Shown in pieces: positions 8,986-15,308 of a DNA stretch of 64,000 bases. The notes beneath the pieces were generated by a model that was given only the letters and a program-made list of their open reading frames with translations, did no database searches and had not been told where the DNA came from. The stretch lies in NCBI GenBank assembly GCA_019637075.1, contig JAHBWI010000001.1, positions 310,001 through 374,000 of the forward strand, read 5' to 3'. The stretch is from Nitrospiraceae bacterium (GTDB taxonomy: Bacteria > Nitrospirota > Nitrospiria > Nitrospirales > Nitrospiraceae). The number at the start of each line of letters is the position of its first letter. Position 1 is the first letter of the stretch. The position numbers and the translations under genes are program-made.

Positions 8986-9370
8986 TCAATCAGATTCTTT
9001 CCCTCGTATATCCCTGACAACCGCTCAGGACCGGTCATGCTAAGTCCCTGGTCCTCTCACAAACAAGTTCCCCATTCCCCCACGCGCTGCTTCATCCGTA
9101 ACCTAGGCCACACGACTCTCACGCCATGGCCGCTCGAGCGAGCCGACGCGGGCAAGGAACCTTGCCGAAGTGGGGACTGAACCGGGCGAGGAAGACGCGA
9201 AGCCGATGCGGAAACGGTTCCGGAGACTGGCTATCCGCCGAGGGTAGATATCTGAACGCTTAGGTTGGCGAATCATGCGAAATCAGCATCACCGGCGAAT
9301 TAATCCACCGGCAACGATCGGGATCACTCGTGCTGATCCGGCGGTCGGGAGTAGGGAGTTTAGAACGGTT
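8986..9370. other. Intergenic region before tRNA-Gly
   Basis: This 385-bp stretch has no credible ORF. It contains a perfect short hairpin GGCAAGGAACCTTGCC at 9151-9166 and a GC-rich, structure-prone segment to about 9260. A partial likeness to a c-di-GMP riboswitch was considered and not accepted. If the prophage used the tRNA as its target, this is host flanking DNA. Confidence 0.5.
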
Positions 9371-9445
9371 TGGAGCGGGCGATGGGATTTGAACCCACGA
9401 CAACTTGCTTGGGAAGCAAGGACTCTACCACTGAGCTACGCCCGC
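9371..9445 (-). tRNA. tRNA-Gly (anticodon CCC)
   Basis: On the minus strand the 75 nt fold as a complete cloverleaf. The acceptor stem is GCGGGCG/CGCCCGC, the D-arm contains AGCTCAGTGGTAGAG, the anticodon stem is CTTGC/GCAAG with loop TTCCCAA (anticodon CCC), and the T-arm is GTGGG-TTCAAAT-CCCAT-type. The discriminator base is U73, as usual for glycine tRNAs, and CCA is encoded at 9373-9371. The gene is intact. It lies 29 bp from the end of the integrase gene and is the obvious candidate attachment locus, although the integrase is on the 5' side of the tRNA. Confidence 0.95.
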
Positions 9446-9474
9446 CCCTCTCGAAGATTCGCCATCTTACATCA

Positions 9475-10617
9475 TCACGCCTCTTGGTGCAACTTGCTCG
9501 GTGTCATTACCGTGTCAACGTCAGAGGATTGCTCGGCAGTGGTTGCGTGGTAGGTCACTAGCTTGCCGACGGCGTGGTGAAGGTCAGCAGGAGAAATCTG
9601 ATTGTACCTCCTGTGCATCTTCTCCGACTTGTGACCAATTATCTTCATCGCGGTCATCGTGTCCACCCCTGCCCTTCTCAAGGTAGTTGCCGCTGAGTGT
9701 CGGAAATCGTGAGCGGTAATCCCTCCATTCTTTCTCCCGTACACAACGCCCGCCCTTCGGCACGCTGCCTTGAATGCTGTCGTCAGTCGGCACTCAATGG
9801 GACGCCCCTTGTACAGAAATACCCTGGGAGTGTCGAGTCTCCGCTCTTTCCAGCATTCCCGGAATGCCTCGTGAACTTCGGGAGTCATCGGGACGGTTCT
9901 CGCCTCTCCGTTTTTGGTTTCTCGAAGAGTGAACTCCTTCCGCTTCATGTCCACATCGGGCCATTCGAGACGCAGAAGTTCTCCACGCCTTGCCCCAAGA
10001 TCGTAAGCCACAGTAAGGAACCTCTTGAGGTGTGGTGCCGCATGGTCTCGGATTGCTGCCCACTCTTCAGGCGTGACAATGCGGTCTCGCTCGTTTTTAG
10101 GATCGGGCTTCGGAACAGCAGCAGAGACGTTGCGAGATACCAAATTGAATTGGTCGGACATCGCTACATTCAACATGCGCGTCAGAGTCATGTGGTCATG
10201 ATTCACAGTTTGGATTGATACGCCATGTCCTGCCCTCCAGGCTCTGTACCTCCTAACATCCTCACAGGTAATTGCAGTCAATGCTCGATTGCTGAAGAAC
10301 CTCAGAAGATGACTGACATGAATTGCACGAGTGCTGAAGGAACGGAGGCGCTGTACTTCTTCAAGGCTCAAGTACTCCTTCGCCCACTGTGAGAATAGGA
10401 CCGGCCTAGCCTCATCCGTCAGCACCTTGCCCTGAAGGAGATTTGTGCGTATCGTCGCTTCCATCTCCTTCGCAATGCCCTTGTTCAGGCATCCCACCTT
10501 CCATCGCTTCAACTTCGCACCCGGTACTCCTGGGGCAAGCTTCAGAGTCTTTCCATCATCAGCCACCATGACACTGAATGCGACGTAGTATGAATCCTTG
10601 CGCTTCGTCAGTCCCAT
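9475..10617 (-). CDS. Phage tyrosine recombinase (integrase)
   Basis: This 380-residue protein is full length for a phage integrase. It has an N-terminal arm-binding/SAM-like region (about residues 60-160) and a C-terminal catalytic domain. Visible catalytic elements are the first Arg in DLGARRGELLRLEW, the HxxR box HDFRHSAATTLRRAG, and the GH...Y end IIGHKSEKMHRRYNQ, whose Tyr should form the covalent DNA link. It ends 29 bp from tRNA-Gly and starts 22 bp downstream of the Xis-like gene, forming an integration/excision pair. Filamentous phages often rely on host XerCD instead, so a dedicated integrase is noteworthy. Confidence 0.93.
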   Translation of the reverse strand: MGLTKRKDSYYVAFSVMVADDGKTLKLAPGVPGAKLKRWKVGCLNKGIAKEMEATIRTNLLQGKVLTDEARPVLFSQWAKEYLSLEEVQRLRSFSTRAIHVSHLLRFFSNRALTAITCEDVRRYRAWRAGHGVSIQTVNHDHMTLTRMLNVAMSDQFNLVSRNVSAAVPKPDPKNERDRIVTPEEWAAIRDHAAPHLKRFLTVAYDLGARRGELLRLEWPDVDMKRKEFTLRETKNGEARTVPMTPEVHEAFRECWKERRLDTPRVFLYKGRPIECRLTTAFKAACRRAGVVYGRKNGGITAHDFRHSAATTLRRAGVDTMTAMKIIGHKSEKMHRRYNQISPADLHHAVGKLVTYHATTAEQSSDVDTVMTPSKLHQEA

Positions 10618-10639
10618 GTCGTCCCCCGCTTCCCTTCCA

Positions 10640-10852
10640 CTAGTAACTCAGTGAACCGCCCCCGCCACGTTCGGCCTCTCTCGCCTTCACCGTGTGCTGA
10701 TCGATCCACTGGTCGAGATCTTGCTGTTTGAATTTCACAAGGCGCCCAATTTTCACGAATCGAATCTTTCTCGCTGATACCCATCCATACAAGGTCAGCT
10801 TGGAAATGCCCAGATACTTCGCTGCTTCAGCTAATGTCAAAAGTCTACCCAT
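10640..10852 (-). CDS. Excisionase-like HTH protein
   Basis: This 70-residue winged-HTH protein is of the excisionase/AlpA type: LLTLAEAAKYLGISKLTLYG is followed by the wing VKIGRLVKFKQQDLDQWIDQH. Such proteins bind near attachment sites and tip the integrase toward excision, or act as small regulators. A CAGGAG Shine-Dalgarno sequence precedes the ATG at 10852. It lies immediately upstream of the integrase on the same strand, almost certainly in one transcript. Confidence 0.85.
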   Translation of the reverse strand: MGRLLTLAEAAKYLGISKLTLYGWVSARKIRFVKIGRLVKFKQQDLDQWIDQHTVKAREAERGGGGSLSY

Positions 10853-10889
10853 GTTAGCTCCTGCCGGGAATTTGTGAAAGACGTCTATT

Positions 10890-10916
10890 GGGCCTTTTGC
10901 ACCTCTATATAGGCCC
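10890..10916. promoter_or_regulatory. Inverted repeat upstream of the Xis-like gene
   Basis: GGGCCT at 10890-10895 and AGGCCC at 10911-10916 flank a TATATA-containing spacer, 38 bases upstream of the Xis-like start. The position suits an operator or promoter for the xis-int transcript. Function is inferred from position only. Confidence 0.35.
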
Positions 10917-10965
10917 GAACTAAATTACCGCCGCCGTGGGAAATGCATTGAGCGGGTGCGGGCCG

Positions 10966-11054
10966 GAGCTGGGGAGCAGGGGGACAGGCCCTCCCGGTCC
11001 CCTCCGTGCCGGCCGCCGCCCGTCCAGGCCTGCCCCCTGCGAGAGCCCCGGCTC
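10966..11054. repeat. Long imperfect DNA hairpin (candidate phage origin/packaging structure)
   Basis: Bases 10966-10974 (GAGCTGGGG) pair with 11046-11054 (CCCCGGCTC, one G-T wobble). After a small internal loop, 10976-10990 pair with 11027-11040 with a single bulged A at 10984. Together that is 23 base pairs in 89 nt of very GC-rich DNA, in the non-coding gap between the xis/int and radC genes. Filamentous phages carry origins and the packaging signal as hairpins in such an intergenic region, so that is the proposed role. Confidence 0.55.
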
Positions 11055-11068
11055 GCGTCCTCCTTCAC

Positions 11069-11115
11069 GCCCCACCCTCCCTGTTTGTGCAGGGTGGGGC
11101 TAAAATATTTTTTTA
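11069..11115 (+). terminator. GC-rich hairpin followed by a T tract
   Basis: GCCCCACCCT (11069-11078) is perfectly complementary to AGGGTGGGGC (11091-11100), with a 12-nt loop, and is followed by TAAAATATTTTTTTA. This is the form of an intrinsic terminator on the plus strand, yet it lies only 11 bases upstream of the radC start codon. It could insulate radC, act as an attenuator, or belong to the neighbouring origin/packaging structure. Confidence 0.6.
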
Positions 11116-11125
11116 GGAGGCGGCC

Positions 11126-11629
11126 ATGCCGTTCGATGGTCACAACGAAGTGTTGAACAGTTCACCGCGGTCGAACTCGAGCCGGACGTACGGAATCCCT
11201 CGTTACCGCGTGACCCTTGTTCGAGAGGGCCGTGCCCTTCCAGCCTCGGGGACCGTGCAGACGTCCGTGGGAGCCGCGGCCCTCCTCCGGCCCTTGTTCG
11301 AGGGCTTGGACCGGGAGCACTTTCTCATCTGTGGCCTGGACGCCAAACACGCCGTCATCGGGATTAACATCGTCTCGATCGGCTCCTTGTCGCTGGCCAT
11401 TGTCCATCCGCGCGAAGTCTTTAAGCCGGTGATCCTCATGAATGCCGGCGCCTGCCTCTGTGCCCACAACCATCCTTCAGGAGACATCACGCCAAGCCAG
11501 GAGGATCTGGTCCTCACGAAGCGCTTGCGCGAGGTCGCCGACCTGCTGGGCATTCCGCTCCTGGACCATCTCATCCTCGGGGACGACCGCTACTATAGCT
11601 TTGCGGATCAGGGCTGGCCTGGCAGCTAG
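11126..11629 (+). CDS. RadC-like JAB/MPN domain protein
   Basis: This 167-residue protein has the RadC/JAMM metal-site signature CAHNHPSGDITPSQED (His-x-His ... Asp), then LTKRLREVADLLGIPLLDH and the ILGDDRYYS tail typical of RadC C-terminal domains. The N-terminal HhH half of full-length RadC is absent, as in many mobile-element copies. A strong TAGGAGG lies ahead of the ATG. It is the only plus-strand gene of the prophage, and its stop (TAG, 11627-11629) overlaps the stop of the convergent 42-residue coat-like gene. The molecular role of short RadC proteins in mobile elements is not established. Confidence 0.9.
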   Translation: MPFDGHNEVLNSSPRSNSSRTYGIPRYRVTLVREGRALPASGTVQTSVGAAALLRPLFEGLDREHFLICGLDAKHAVIGINIVSIGSLSLAIVHPREVFKPVILMNAGACLCAHNHPSGDITPSQEDLVLTKRLREVADLLGIPLLDHLILGDDRYYSFADQGWPGS

Positions 11630-11754
11630 CGCAACAGGCGCAGCACCCACGCAGCTCCGGCCGCCACGAGCGCGAGCCCGATCGCCGCCGTCCCCCAGGC
11701 GACGAGGTCGGTGGCCAGCGCATTGCCGATCGTCTGAATCTGTGACGCCGTCAT
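11626..11754 (-). CDS. Coat-like membrane micro-protein (42 aa)
   Basis: The sequence starts MTASQIQTIGNALATD, continues as a hydrophobic Ala/Gly/Leu-rich helix (TAAIGLALVAAGAAWVL) and ends in basic RLLR. This amphipathic head, membrane helix and basic tail is the plan of mature filamentous phage coat proteins, but no cleavable signal peptide is present. GAAGGAGAGAG provides a good ribosome binding site. It lies 57 bp downstream of the 68-residue coat candidate and its stop overlaps that of radC. It could be a second or minor coat protein (pVII/pIX-like). Confidence 0.65.
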   Translation of the reverse strand: MTASQIQTIGNALATDLVAWGTAAIGLALVAAGAAWVLRLLR

Positions 11755-11811
11755 GGGTCTCTCTCCTTCGAACAGGGGAGGCAGGCGGCGAGCGCCTGCC
11801 TCCGATCGCGC

Positions 11812-12018
11812 TTAGCCGCTGACCAAGCCGCGCACCCGCTTAAAGGCGTAGATCGCCAGGGCCACGCCAATCAAGGCTGTGGCCCACAACAGCAGATCCC
11901 CCCGCACCGTGGAGACATCTGCCGACACCGGAAACAACTGGGCCGAGGAGACGGCCGGGACCGCCAAGGCGACCAGGATCGCCATGAGCAGTCCCTTGAG
12001 CCATTCCAAACCGCACAT
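11812..12018 (-). CDS. Major coat protein candidate (pVIII-like)
   Basis: This 68-residue protein has a signal peptide (core LLMAILVALAVPAVSSA, cleavage after SSA) and a mature part of about 42 residues: a polar head (QLFPVSADVSTVRGD), one transmembrane helix (LLLWATALIGVALAIYAF) and a basic tail (KRVRGLVSG) that would face DNA in the virion. This is the textbook pVIII precursor layout. GGGAGGTGGGGT precedes the ATG. It lies downstream of zot rather than between the ssDNA-binding protein and pIII genes as in Ff phages. Confidence 0.82.
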   Translation of the reverse strand: MCGLEWLKGLLMAILVALAVPAVSSAQLFPVSADVSTVRGDLLLWATALIGVALAIYAFKRVRGLVSG

Positions 12019-12056
12019 ACCCCACCTCCCTGTGTGGTGGACCCGTCCACCGAACG

Positions 12057-12103
12057 CCGCCGGATTCCTCTCCGGCGGAAGAGCGCCTCAGTGTCCCTGA
12101 GGC
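12057..12103 (-). terminator. Pair of hairpins between micro-ORF and coat gene
   Basis: CCGCCGG/CCGGCGG (12057-12063 with 12072-12078) and GCCTCAG/CTGAGGC (12085-12091 with 12097-12103) form two perfect 7-bp stems between the 35-residue ORF and the pVIII-like gene. The second overlaps the micro-ORF's stop codon. There is no T tract, so they may be weak terminators or mRNA-processing barriers that raise coat-protein mRNA independently of the upstream genes. Confidence 0.45.
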
Positions 12104-12195
12104 AAGAGCAGCTTGATGATCAGGCCCACGGCAAAGCCGCCGAGCCAGAAGATCGCGGTCAAGAAGGTCATCGCCTCAATCGCCGGCAGGTCCAT
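12088..12195 (-). CDS. Membrane micro-protein (35 aa), minor coat candidate
   Basis: From ATG 12195 the protein reads MDLPAIEAMTFLTAIFWLGG and continues with AVGLIIKLLLPQGH: a short acidic head and a single membrane helix. It has the size and shape of pVII/pIX end-cap proteins of filamentous phages. GAAGGG lies eight bases upstream of the ATG. It overlaps the end of the 60-residue ORF by 20 bases and ends 69 bases before the coat protein gene. Confidence 0.55.
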   Translation of the reverse strand: MDLPAIEAMTFLTAIFWLGGFAVGLIIKLLLPQGH

Positions 12196-12358
12196 AGAGA
12201 ATCCCTTCTCCCACCAGACGCATCGTCCCATCTTCGAAGACTTCGGAGACCGTGAGGCCATAGCGGCCGGCAATCTGGGCCGCGGTCAAAATCTCACCAC
12301 TGTCGAGCAGATACCGCCAGCTGCCTCGCTTCGCCGAGAGCCCCACCCCACCCAGCAC
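12176..12358 (-). CDS. Small ORF overlapping the zot 3' end (60 aa), uncertain
   Basis: This frame opens with GTG at 12358 inside the end of zot and runs 60 codons (ending RLVGEGILYGPAGD). It has no membrane helix and no recognised family. An in-frame TGA lies eight codons before the GTG. Overlapping small ORFs are common in this prophage, but the frame may equally be a shadow of the zot C-terminus. Confidence 0.3.
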   Translation of the reverse strand: MLGGVGLSAKRGSWRYLLDSGEILTAAQIAGRYGLTVSEVFEDGTMRLVGEGILYGPAGD

Positions 12359-13197
12359 GCGTATAAACGCCGGCGCCGCTCAGTGACGGCCGCCGGTGGT
12401 GTGGTCGCCCCGAAGGGGCCGAGCAGACTGCCTGGGCCTCCAGATACCATGGAGGGCCCGCCATTCGTTGCGGTGGAGGCACTGGCCGACGTGCTGGCTG
12501 CCCCAGGCGTGCCTTTCTGCGCCGTCAAGGAGGACCAGGGCCGCCACAGCATCAGCGCGAGGGCGAACAGCCCTGCGGCGATGCCGATCGCCACGCGTGC
12601 CGACTTGAAAATCGTGTGGCTGCGCTTTTCTTCCCGAATCGCCGCCGCCGCATAGCTCGAGTAATAGGCATAGACCGACGGGGCATAGGTCCCGACGAAC
12701 GCCCGAATCGTCTCGTTATCTTCAGGATTCCCGCGCACCTTGCCCTGATACCGGTTCGACATCCCGACAAAGGCCAGCTTGCGGAACTTCACGGTCGCTT
12801 CGATCAGCCGTGTCACCCCTTGCGACATCTGCCGGAAGTCCTGACTCATGAGCAGGATGTCCACCCCATAATGCCGATGCGTTTCGAGCCAGCGCAGCAA
12901 GCCGGCCTCGACCTTCTGCATGGACCGGAAGACCGTCTGGGCCTCATCGATGATCACGGCCGAGCCGGGCTGGACATGCTGGAAGGCCTGCAACACTTCA
13001 GTAGAGTCTCGCCATACGGTGATTTGCTGTTCCAGGGTCTCCCGCTCGATGCCGGTAAACAGCGCCAGCCGGTCGAGATAGATCCCATCGACATAGATGT
13101 AGAGGCGGCGGCCGTGACGGACCCAGGGCAAGAATTTCTCGCAGACCGCGTGATAGGACTTCCCCGAGCCCGGCACGCCTTCGTAGAGTTCGATCAT
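12286..13197 (-). CDS. zot: Zot / pI-type phage assembly ATPase
   Basis: This 303-residue protein starts MIELYEGVPGSGKSYHAV, which contains the Walker A motif GVPGSGKS. Walker B is SAVIIDEAQ near residue 90. A single membrane helix follows near residue 200 (ARVAIGIAAGLFALALMLW), and the C-terminus is Ser/Ala/Pro-rich and probably periplasmic. This is the Zot/gene I family that drives coat assembly and extrusion at the inner membrane. The longest ORF starts at 13344, but the ATG at 13197 overlaps the preceding micro-ORF stop as ATGA and begins exactly at the family's N-terminus. Confidence 0.92.
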   Translation of the reverse strand: MIELYEGVPGSGKSYHAVCEKFLPWVRHGRRLYIYVDGIYLDRLALFTGIERETLEQQITVWRDSTEVLQAFQHVQPGSAVIIDEAQTVFRSMQKVEAGLLRWLETHRHYGVDILLMSQDFRQMSQGVTRLIEATVKFRKLAFVGMSNRYQGKVRGNPEDNETIRAFVGTYAPSVYAYYSSYAAAAIREEKRSHTIFKSARVAIGIAAGLFALALMLWRPWSSLTAQKGTPGAASTSASASTATNGGPSMVSGGPGSLLGPFGATTPPAAVTERRRRLYACWVGWGSRRSEAAGGICSTVVRF

Positions 13198-13280
13198 CGA
13201 GGCCTCTGCAACTTGACCCAGATGGTCCAGGCCAAGACCGCCGTCCACCAGTAGGCCCAGAGCATGACCAAGGTCTTCAT
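13194..13280 (-). CDS. Membrane micro-protein (28 aa) between pVI-like and zot
   Basis: The product is MKTLVMLWAYWWTAVLAWTI followed by WVKLQRPR, a Trp-rich single membrane helix with a basic end. Its ATG overlaps the stop of the pVI-like gene (ATGA) and its stop overlaps the zot ATG (ATGA), which is strong evidence that it is translated. The function is unknown; a minor virion or assembly component is likely from position. Confidence 0.7.
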   Translation of the reverse strand: MKTLVMLWAYWWTAVLAWTIWVKLQRPR

Positions 13281-13552
13281 GAACCCCACCGGACGAATGG
13301 AATGGTTTGCAGGATGAACCGAGTCCCCATCGCGCCCGCGACAATGGCCAGTGCTTGGCTCATGCCCGTGGCCCCCAGGACCCAGGCGTATTGATCAGGA
13401 ATCACCGGCAGCGTCAGCCCTGCCGTCCCGATCGTGCTCAGGGAGCTATCCGCCACAGAGAGCAGTGAGTCCCAGAGATCCAGGCCCCAATCCGTCAGCG
13501 AGAAGAAGAACTCTTGAAGCCAGCAATAGATCAGCGTGAGGATCGCGGTCAT
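13277..13552 (-). CDS. Minor coat protein pVI-like (DUF2523 type)
   Basis: The protein has 91 residues starting MTAILTLIYCWLQEFFFSL, with several hydrophobic segments and a C-terminal one (GMSQALAIVAGAMGTRFIL). Size, membrane pattern and position directly before zot match the DUF2523/pVI proteins of inoviruses, which cap the virion end together with pIII. The ATG at 13552 overlaps the pIII-like stop as ATGA, so I rejected the longer start at 13642. Confidence 0.8.
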   Translation of the reverse strand: MTAILTLIYCWLQEFFFSLTDWGLDLWDSLLSVADSSLSTIGTAGLTLPVIPDQYAWVLGATGMSQALAIVAGAMGTRFILQTIPFVRWGS

Positions 13553-14742
13553 GTGCGCCCTCCGACAAAGATGATGCGATAAGCGCCGAGCGAGGCCATC
13601 GCAATCACGAGCGTACGCAGCACAACGAAGAACCAAGCCCATTGATTGAAATCGACCTGCTGATTCCCGAAGTAGGCCGAGGGCAATGCCACCACCGGCA
13701 AGGTCGAGGGCCAGGCGAGCGACTTAAGCAGGTTCAACGTCCCGAGCAGCCCGCTATTGCTCCAGGCCGTCTGATGCTGCTGCAACACACTCCCAAACGT
13801 CCGGTTCTCATGCGTGCCGGCGGCACAGGAGGTCGTGGCCTGCGTCTCTTCCTGTTGCGTCGTCGAGCCGTCCGGATTCTGGGTCGTGGTGGTGGTCGTC
13901 GTGGTTTGCTGTGACGACGTCGTTTGTTGGCTGCTGCCCGAGGGCGGCGGCACGTTATCCACCACGACGGCATCGCCCGCCGGGACTGGTTTCGGCTTCA
14001 CTTGGGTCGGCAGCTCTTGTGGGGAGACTGCCTGGCTGTCGATCGCATCCGCCGGACGCGGCGCTTGCCCGTCACCCACCGGGCCACTGTGCGATTCGAT
14101 GGACTTGGGATGGGAGGCCGGCAGGGCCACGAGATAGTCGTGGACCTGTTGCTGGGTCGGGGTCTGAGGCGTGGAGCTCAGAGTGGTCCCGCCCATGACG
14201 ATCATGTCCGAGCCATCGCCACACGTCTCCCAGCCCCCGAAGGCCCAGCCCGCCGGGACTGGCCAGACTTGATACGCACTGAGATCACAGTAGCCGTTGG
14301 TATGGATACGTGCCCATTGGCCGGTGCAGCCCCCAACCGGCGAGGGACAATTCCCGCCGGCCGTCACGGGGAATTGTGCGTAACCGGGGATCGAGTAGCC
14401 GGTGCCGGGGGATGCGGCCTGTTTTACGCCTTGTAGATCCGTGCTGCTGTAATACAGGTCAGCGATGATGAAGCCAGCGGCCACCCCTAAGGCCGCCCAG
14501 CCTACCGGCCCCGCGACCAATCGCAACGCCATCGAGACCGGAGTCGGCGCGACGGCAGCCGCGGCGACCTTCGCCGCAATCGAGGACCGTTGCGCGGCCA
14601 GGTAGGCGATCCGTTCGGCCTGCGCGACCACGCGGGCATATTGCGTAGTCTGAAGCGCCAACGATTCCACTGGCGCCAGACAGAAGGACGCGAAGAGCAG
14701 ATAGATGAGGACGCTATAGCTGGTGAGTGACAGTTCCTTCAT
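13549..14742 (-). CDS. Adsorption/minor coat protein pIII-like
   Basis: This 397-residue protein has an N-terminal signal peptide (SYSVLIYLLFASFCLAPVESLA), an Ala-rich helical and hydrophobic region, and a Cys-containing domain (NCPSPVGGCTGQW ... NGYCDLSAYQVW). A Pro/Gln/Thr-rich linker with a run of eight Thr follows, and then a C-terminal membrane anchor (WAWFFVVLRTLVIAMASLGA). Signal, receptor domain, flexible linker and C-terminal anchor is the plan of pIII/TspB-type attachment proteins. It sits directly upstream of the pVI-like gene. The receptor is unknown and sequence similarity alone would be weak. Confidence 0.82.
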   Translation of the reverse strand: MKELSLTSYSVLIYLLFASFCLAPVESLALQTTQYARVVAQAERIAYLAAQRSSIAAKVAAAAVAPTPVSMALRLVAGPVGWAALGVAAGFIIADLYYSSTDLQGVKQAASPGTGYSIPGYAQFPVTAGGNCPSPVGGCTGQWARIHTNGYCDLSAYQVWPVPAGWAFGGWETCGDGSDMIVMGGTTLSSTPQTPTQQQVHDYLVALPASHPKSIESHSGPVGDGQAPRPADAIDSQAVSPQELPTQVKPKPVPAGDAVVVDNVPPPSGSSQQTTSSQQTTTTTTTTQNPDGSTTQQEETQATTSCAAGTHENRTFGSVLQQHQTAWSNSGLLGTLNLLKSLAWPSTLPVVALPSAYFGNQQVDFNQWAWFFVVLRTLVIAMASLGAYRIIFVGGRT

Positions 14743-14813
14743 AACCGTCCCGATAGAAGACCGGTGAGGAAGGCCAGTAAAAGGACCGCGATCAGGATAA
14801 TGGTGAGGTCCAC
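14739..14813 (-). CDS. Membrane micro-protein (24 aa) before pIII
   Basis: A GTG at 14813 after GGAGGAAGG opens a 24-residue frame, (M)DLTIILIAVLLLAFLTGLL then SGRL, a single hydrophobic helix. The stop overlaps the pIII ATG (ATGA). Its place between the ssDNA-binding protein and pIII genes is where Ff phages carry genes VII and IX, so an end-cap protein is the best guess. Confidence 0.65.
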   Translation of the reverse strand: MDLTIILIAVLLLAFLTGLLSGRL

Positions 14814-14836
14814 TGGCCTTCCTCCGTCCGGAATCC

Positions 14837-15100
14837 TTACTTCATGCCTTCCAAGGCGGTGAGATCGAAGAAGACCTTGCCGGTCTGTTCGAACTTCCGC
14901 ACCTCGATCGAGGCCCGCGCCGGTTTGCCTTCCAACTGCTTGACCACGTCAATGAGCGGGAACGCGTCCTCCGGAATGTTCACCCGCAAGTTCCCCGGAT
15001 CTTTGCCCTTGAGATACAGATCCACCGACCGGAACACTTTCCCGTCCTTGCTCTTCCGTTCCACATACCCCTGCACCTGTCCGTCCGCTTTGAGTTGCAT
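14837..15100 (-). CDS. ssDNA-binding protein (pV-like)
   Basis: From the ATG at 15100 the 87-residue product begins MQLKADGQVQGYVERKSKDG and consists mostly of beta-strand-forming segments (FRSVDLYLKG, LRVNIPEDAF, ARASIEVRKFEQTGKVFFDL), as expected for a small OB-fold protein. Size and position between Rep and the structural genes match gene V proteins, which coat nascent viral ssDNA before export. CCAAGGAGGG is a strong ribosome binding site, and the longer ORF to 15262 lacks one. Assignment rests on context and fold pattern rather than a diagnostic motif. Confidence 0.75.
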   Translation of the reverse strand: MQLKADGQVQGYVERKSKDGKVFRSVDLYLKGKDPGNLRVNIPEDAFPLIDVVKQLEGKPARASIEVRKFEQTGKVFFDLTALEGMK

Positions 15101-15308
15101 CGATCGTCCCTCCTTGGAGAATCGGATCAGCGAGGCGCCTGATCCACACGCCTTGGCCTTTCGGCCGAGCTTTGGGTTTGAACCAAAATTCCGAATCACA
15201 GTCCGTGCAGACGAGGCAGAGCACCCCGTCTTTCCAATGACAGGGCCTGCCGCGCACGCCACAGCCGGGACAGCCGCGGGAGTAGCCGTTAGGTCGCCTT
15301 GAGGACAT
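14949..15308 (-). CDS. Small zinc-ribbon protein, overlaps pV-like gene
   Basis: The ORF from ATG 15308 (MSSRRPNGYSRG) contains two Cys pairs, GCPGCG and VCTDCD, separated by about 17 residues with aromatic residues after the second (EFWF). That is a compact zinc ribbon. It overlaps the Rep stop by 20 bases at one end and the pV-like gene by 152 bases in another frame at the other end. The part after about residue 60 is low complexity, so the functional product may be only the ribbon. A replication or transcription accessory role is a guess. Confidence 0.5.
   Translation of the reverse strand: MSSRRPNGYSRGCPGCGVRGRPCHWKDGVLCLVCTDCDSEFWFKPKARPKGQGVWIRRLADPILQGGTIDATQSGRTGAGVCGTEEQGRESVPVGGSVSQGQRSGELAGEHSGGRVPAH

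Noticed and set aside
9120..9265. Partial likeness to a c-di-GMP (GEMM-I) riboswitch (GACGCGAAGCC and GGCTATCCGCCGA)
   Set aside because: The first half lacks the required GCAAACC-type hairpin order, and no plus-strand gene follows before the tRNA. A covariance-model scan with RF01051 would decide.
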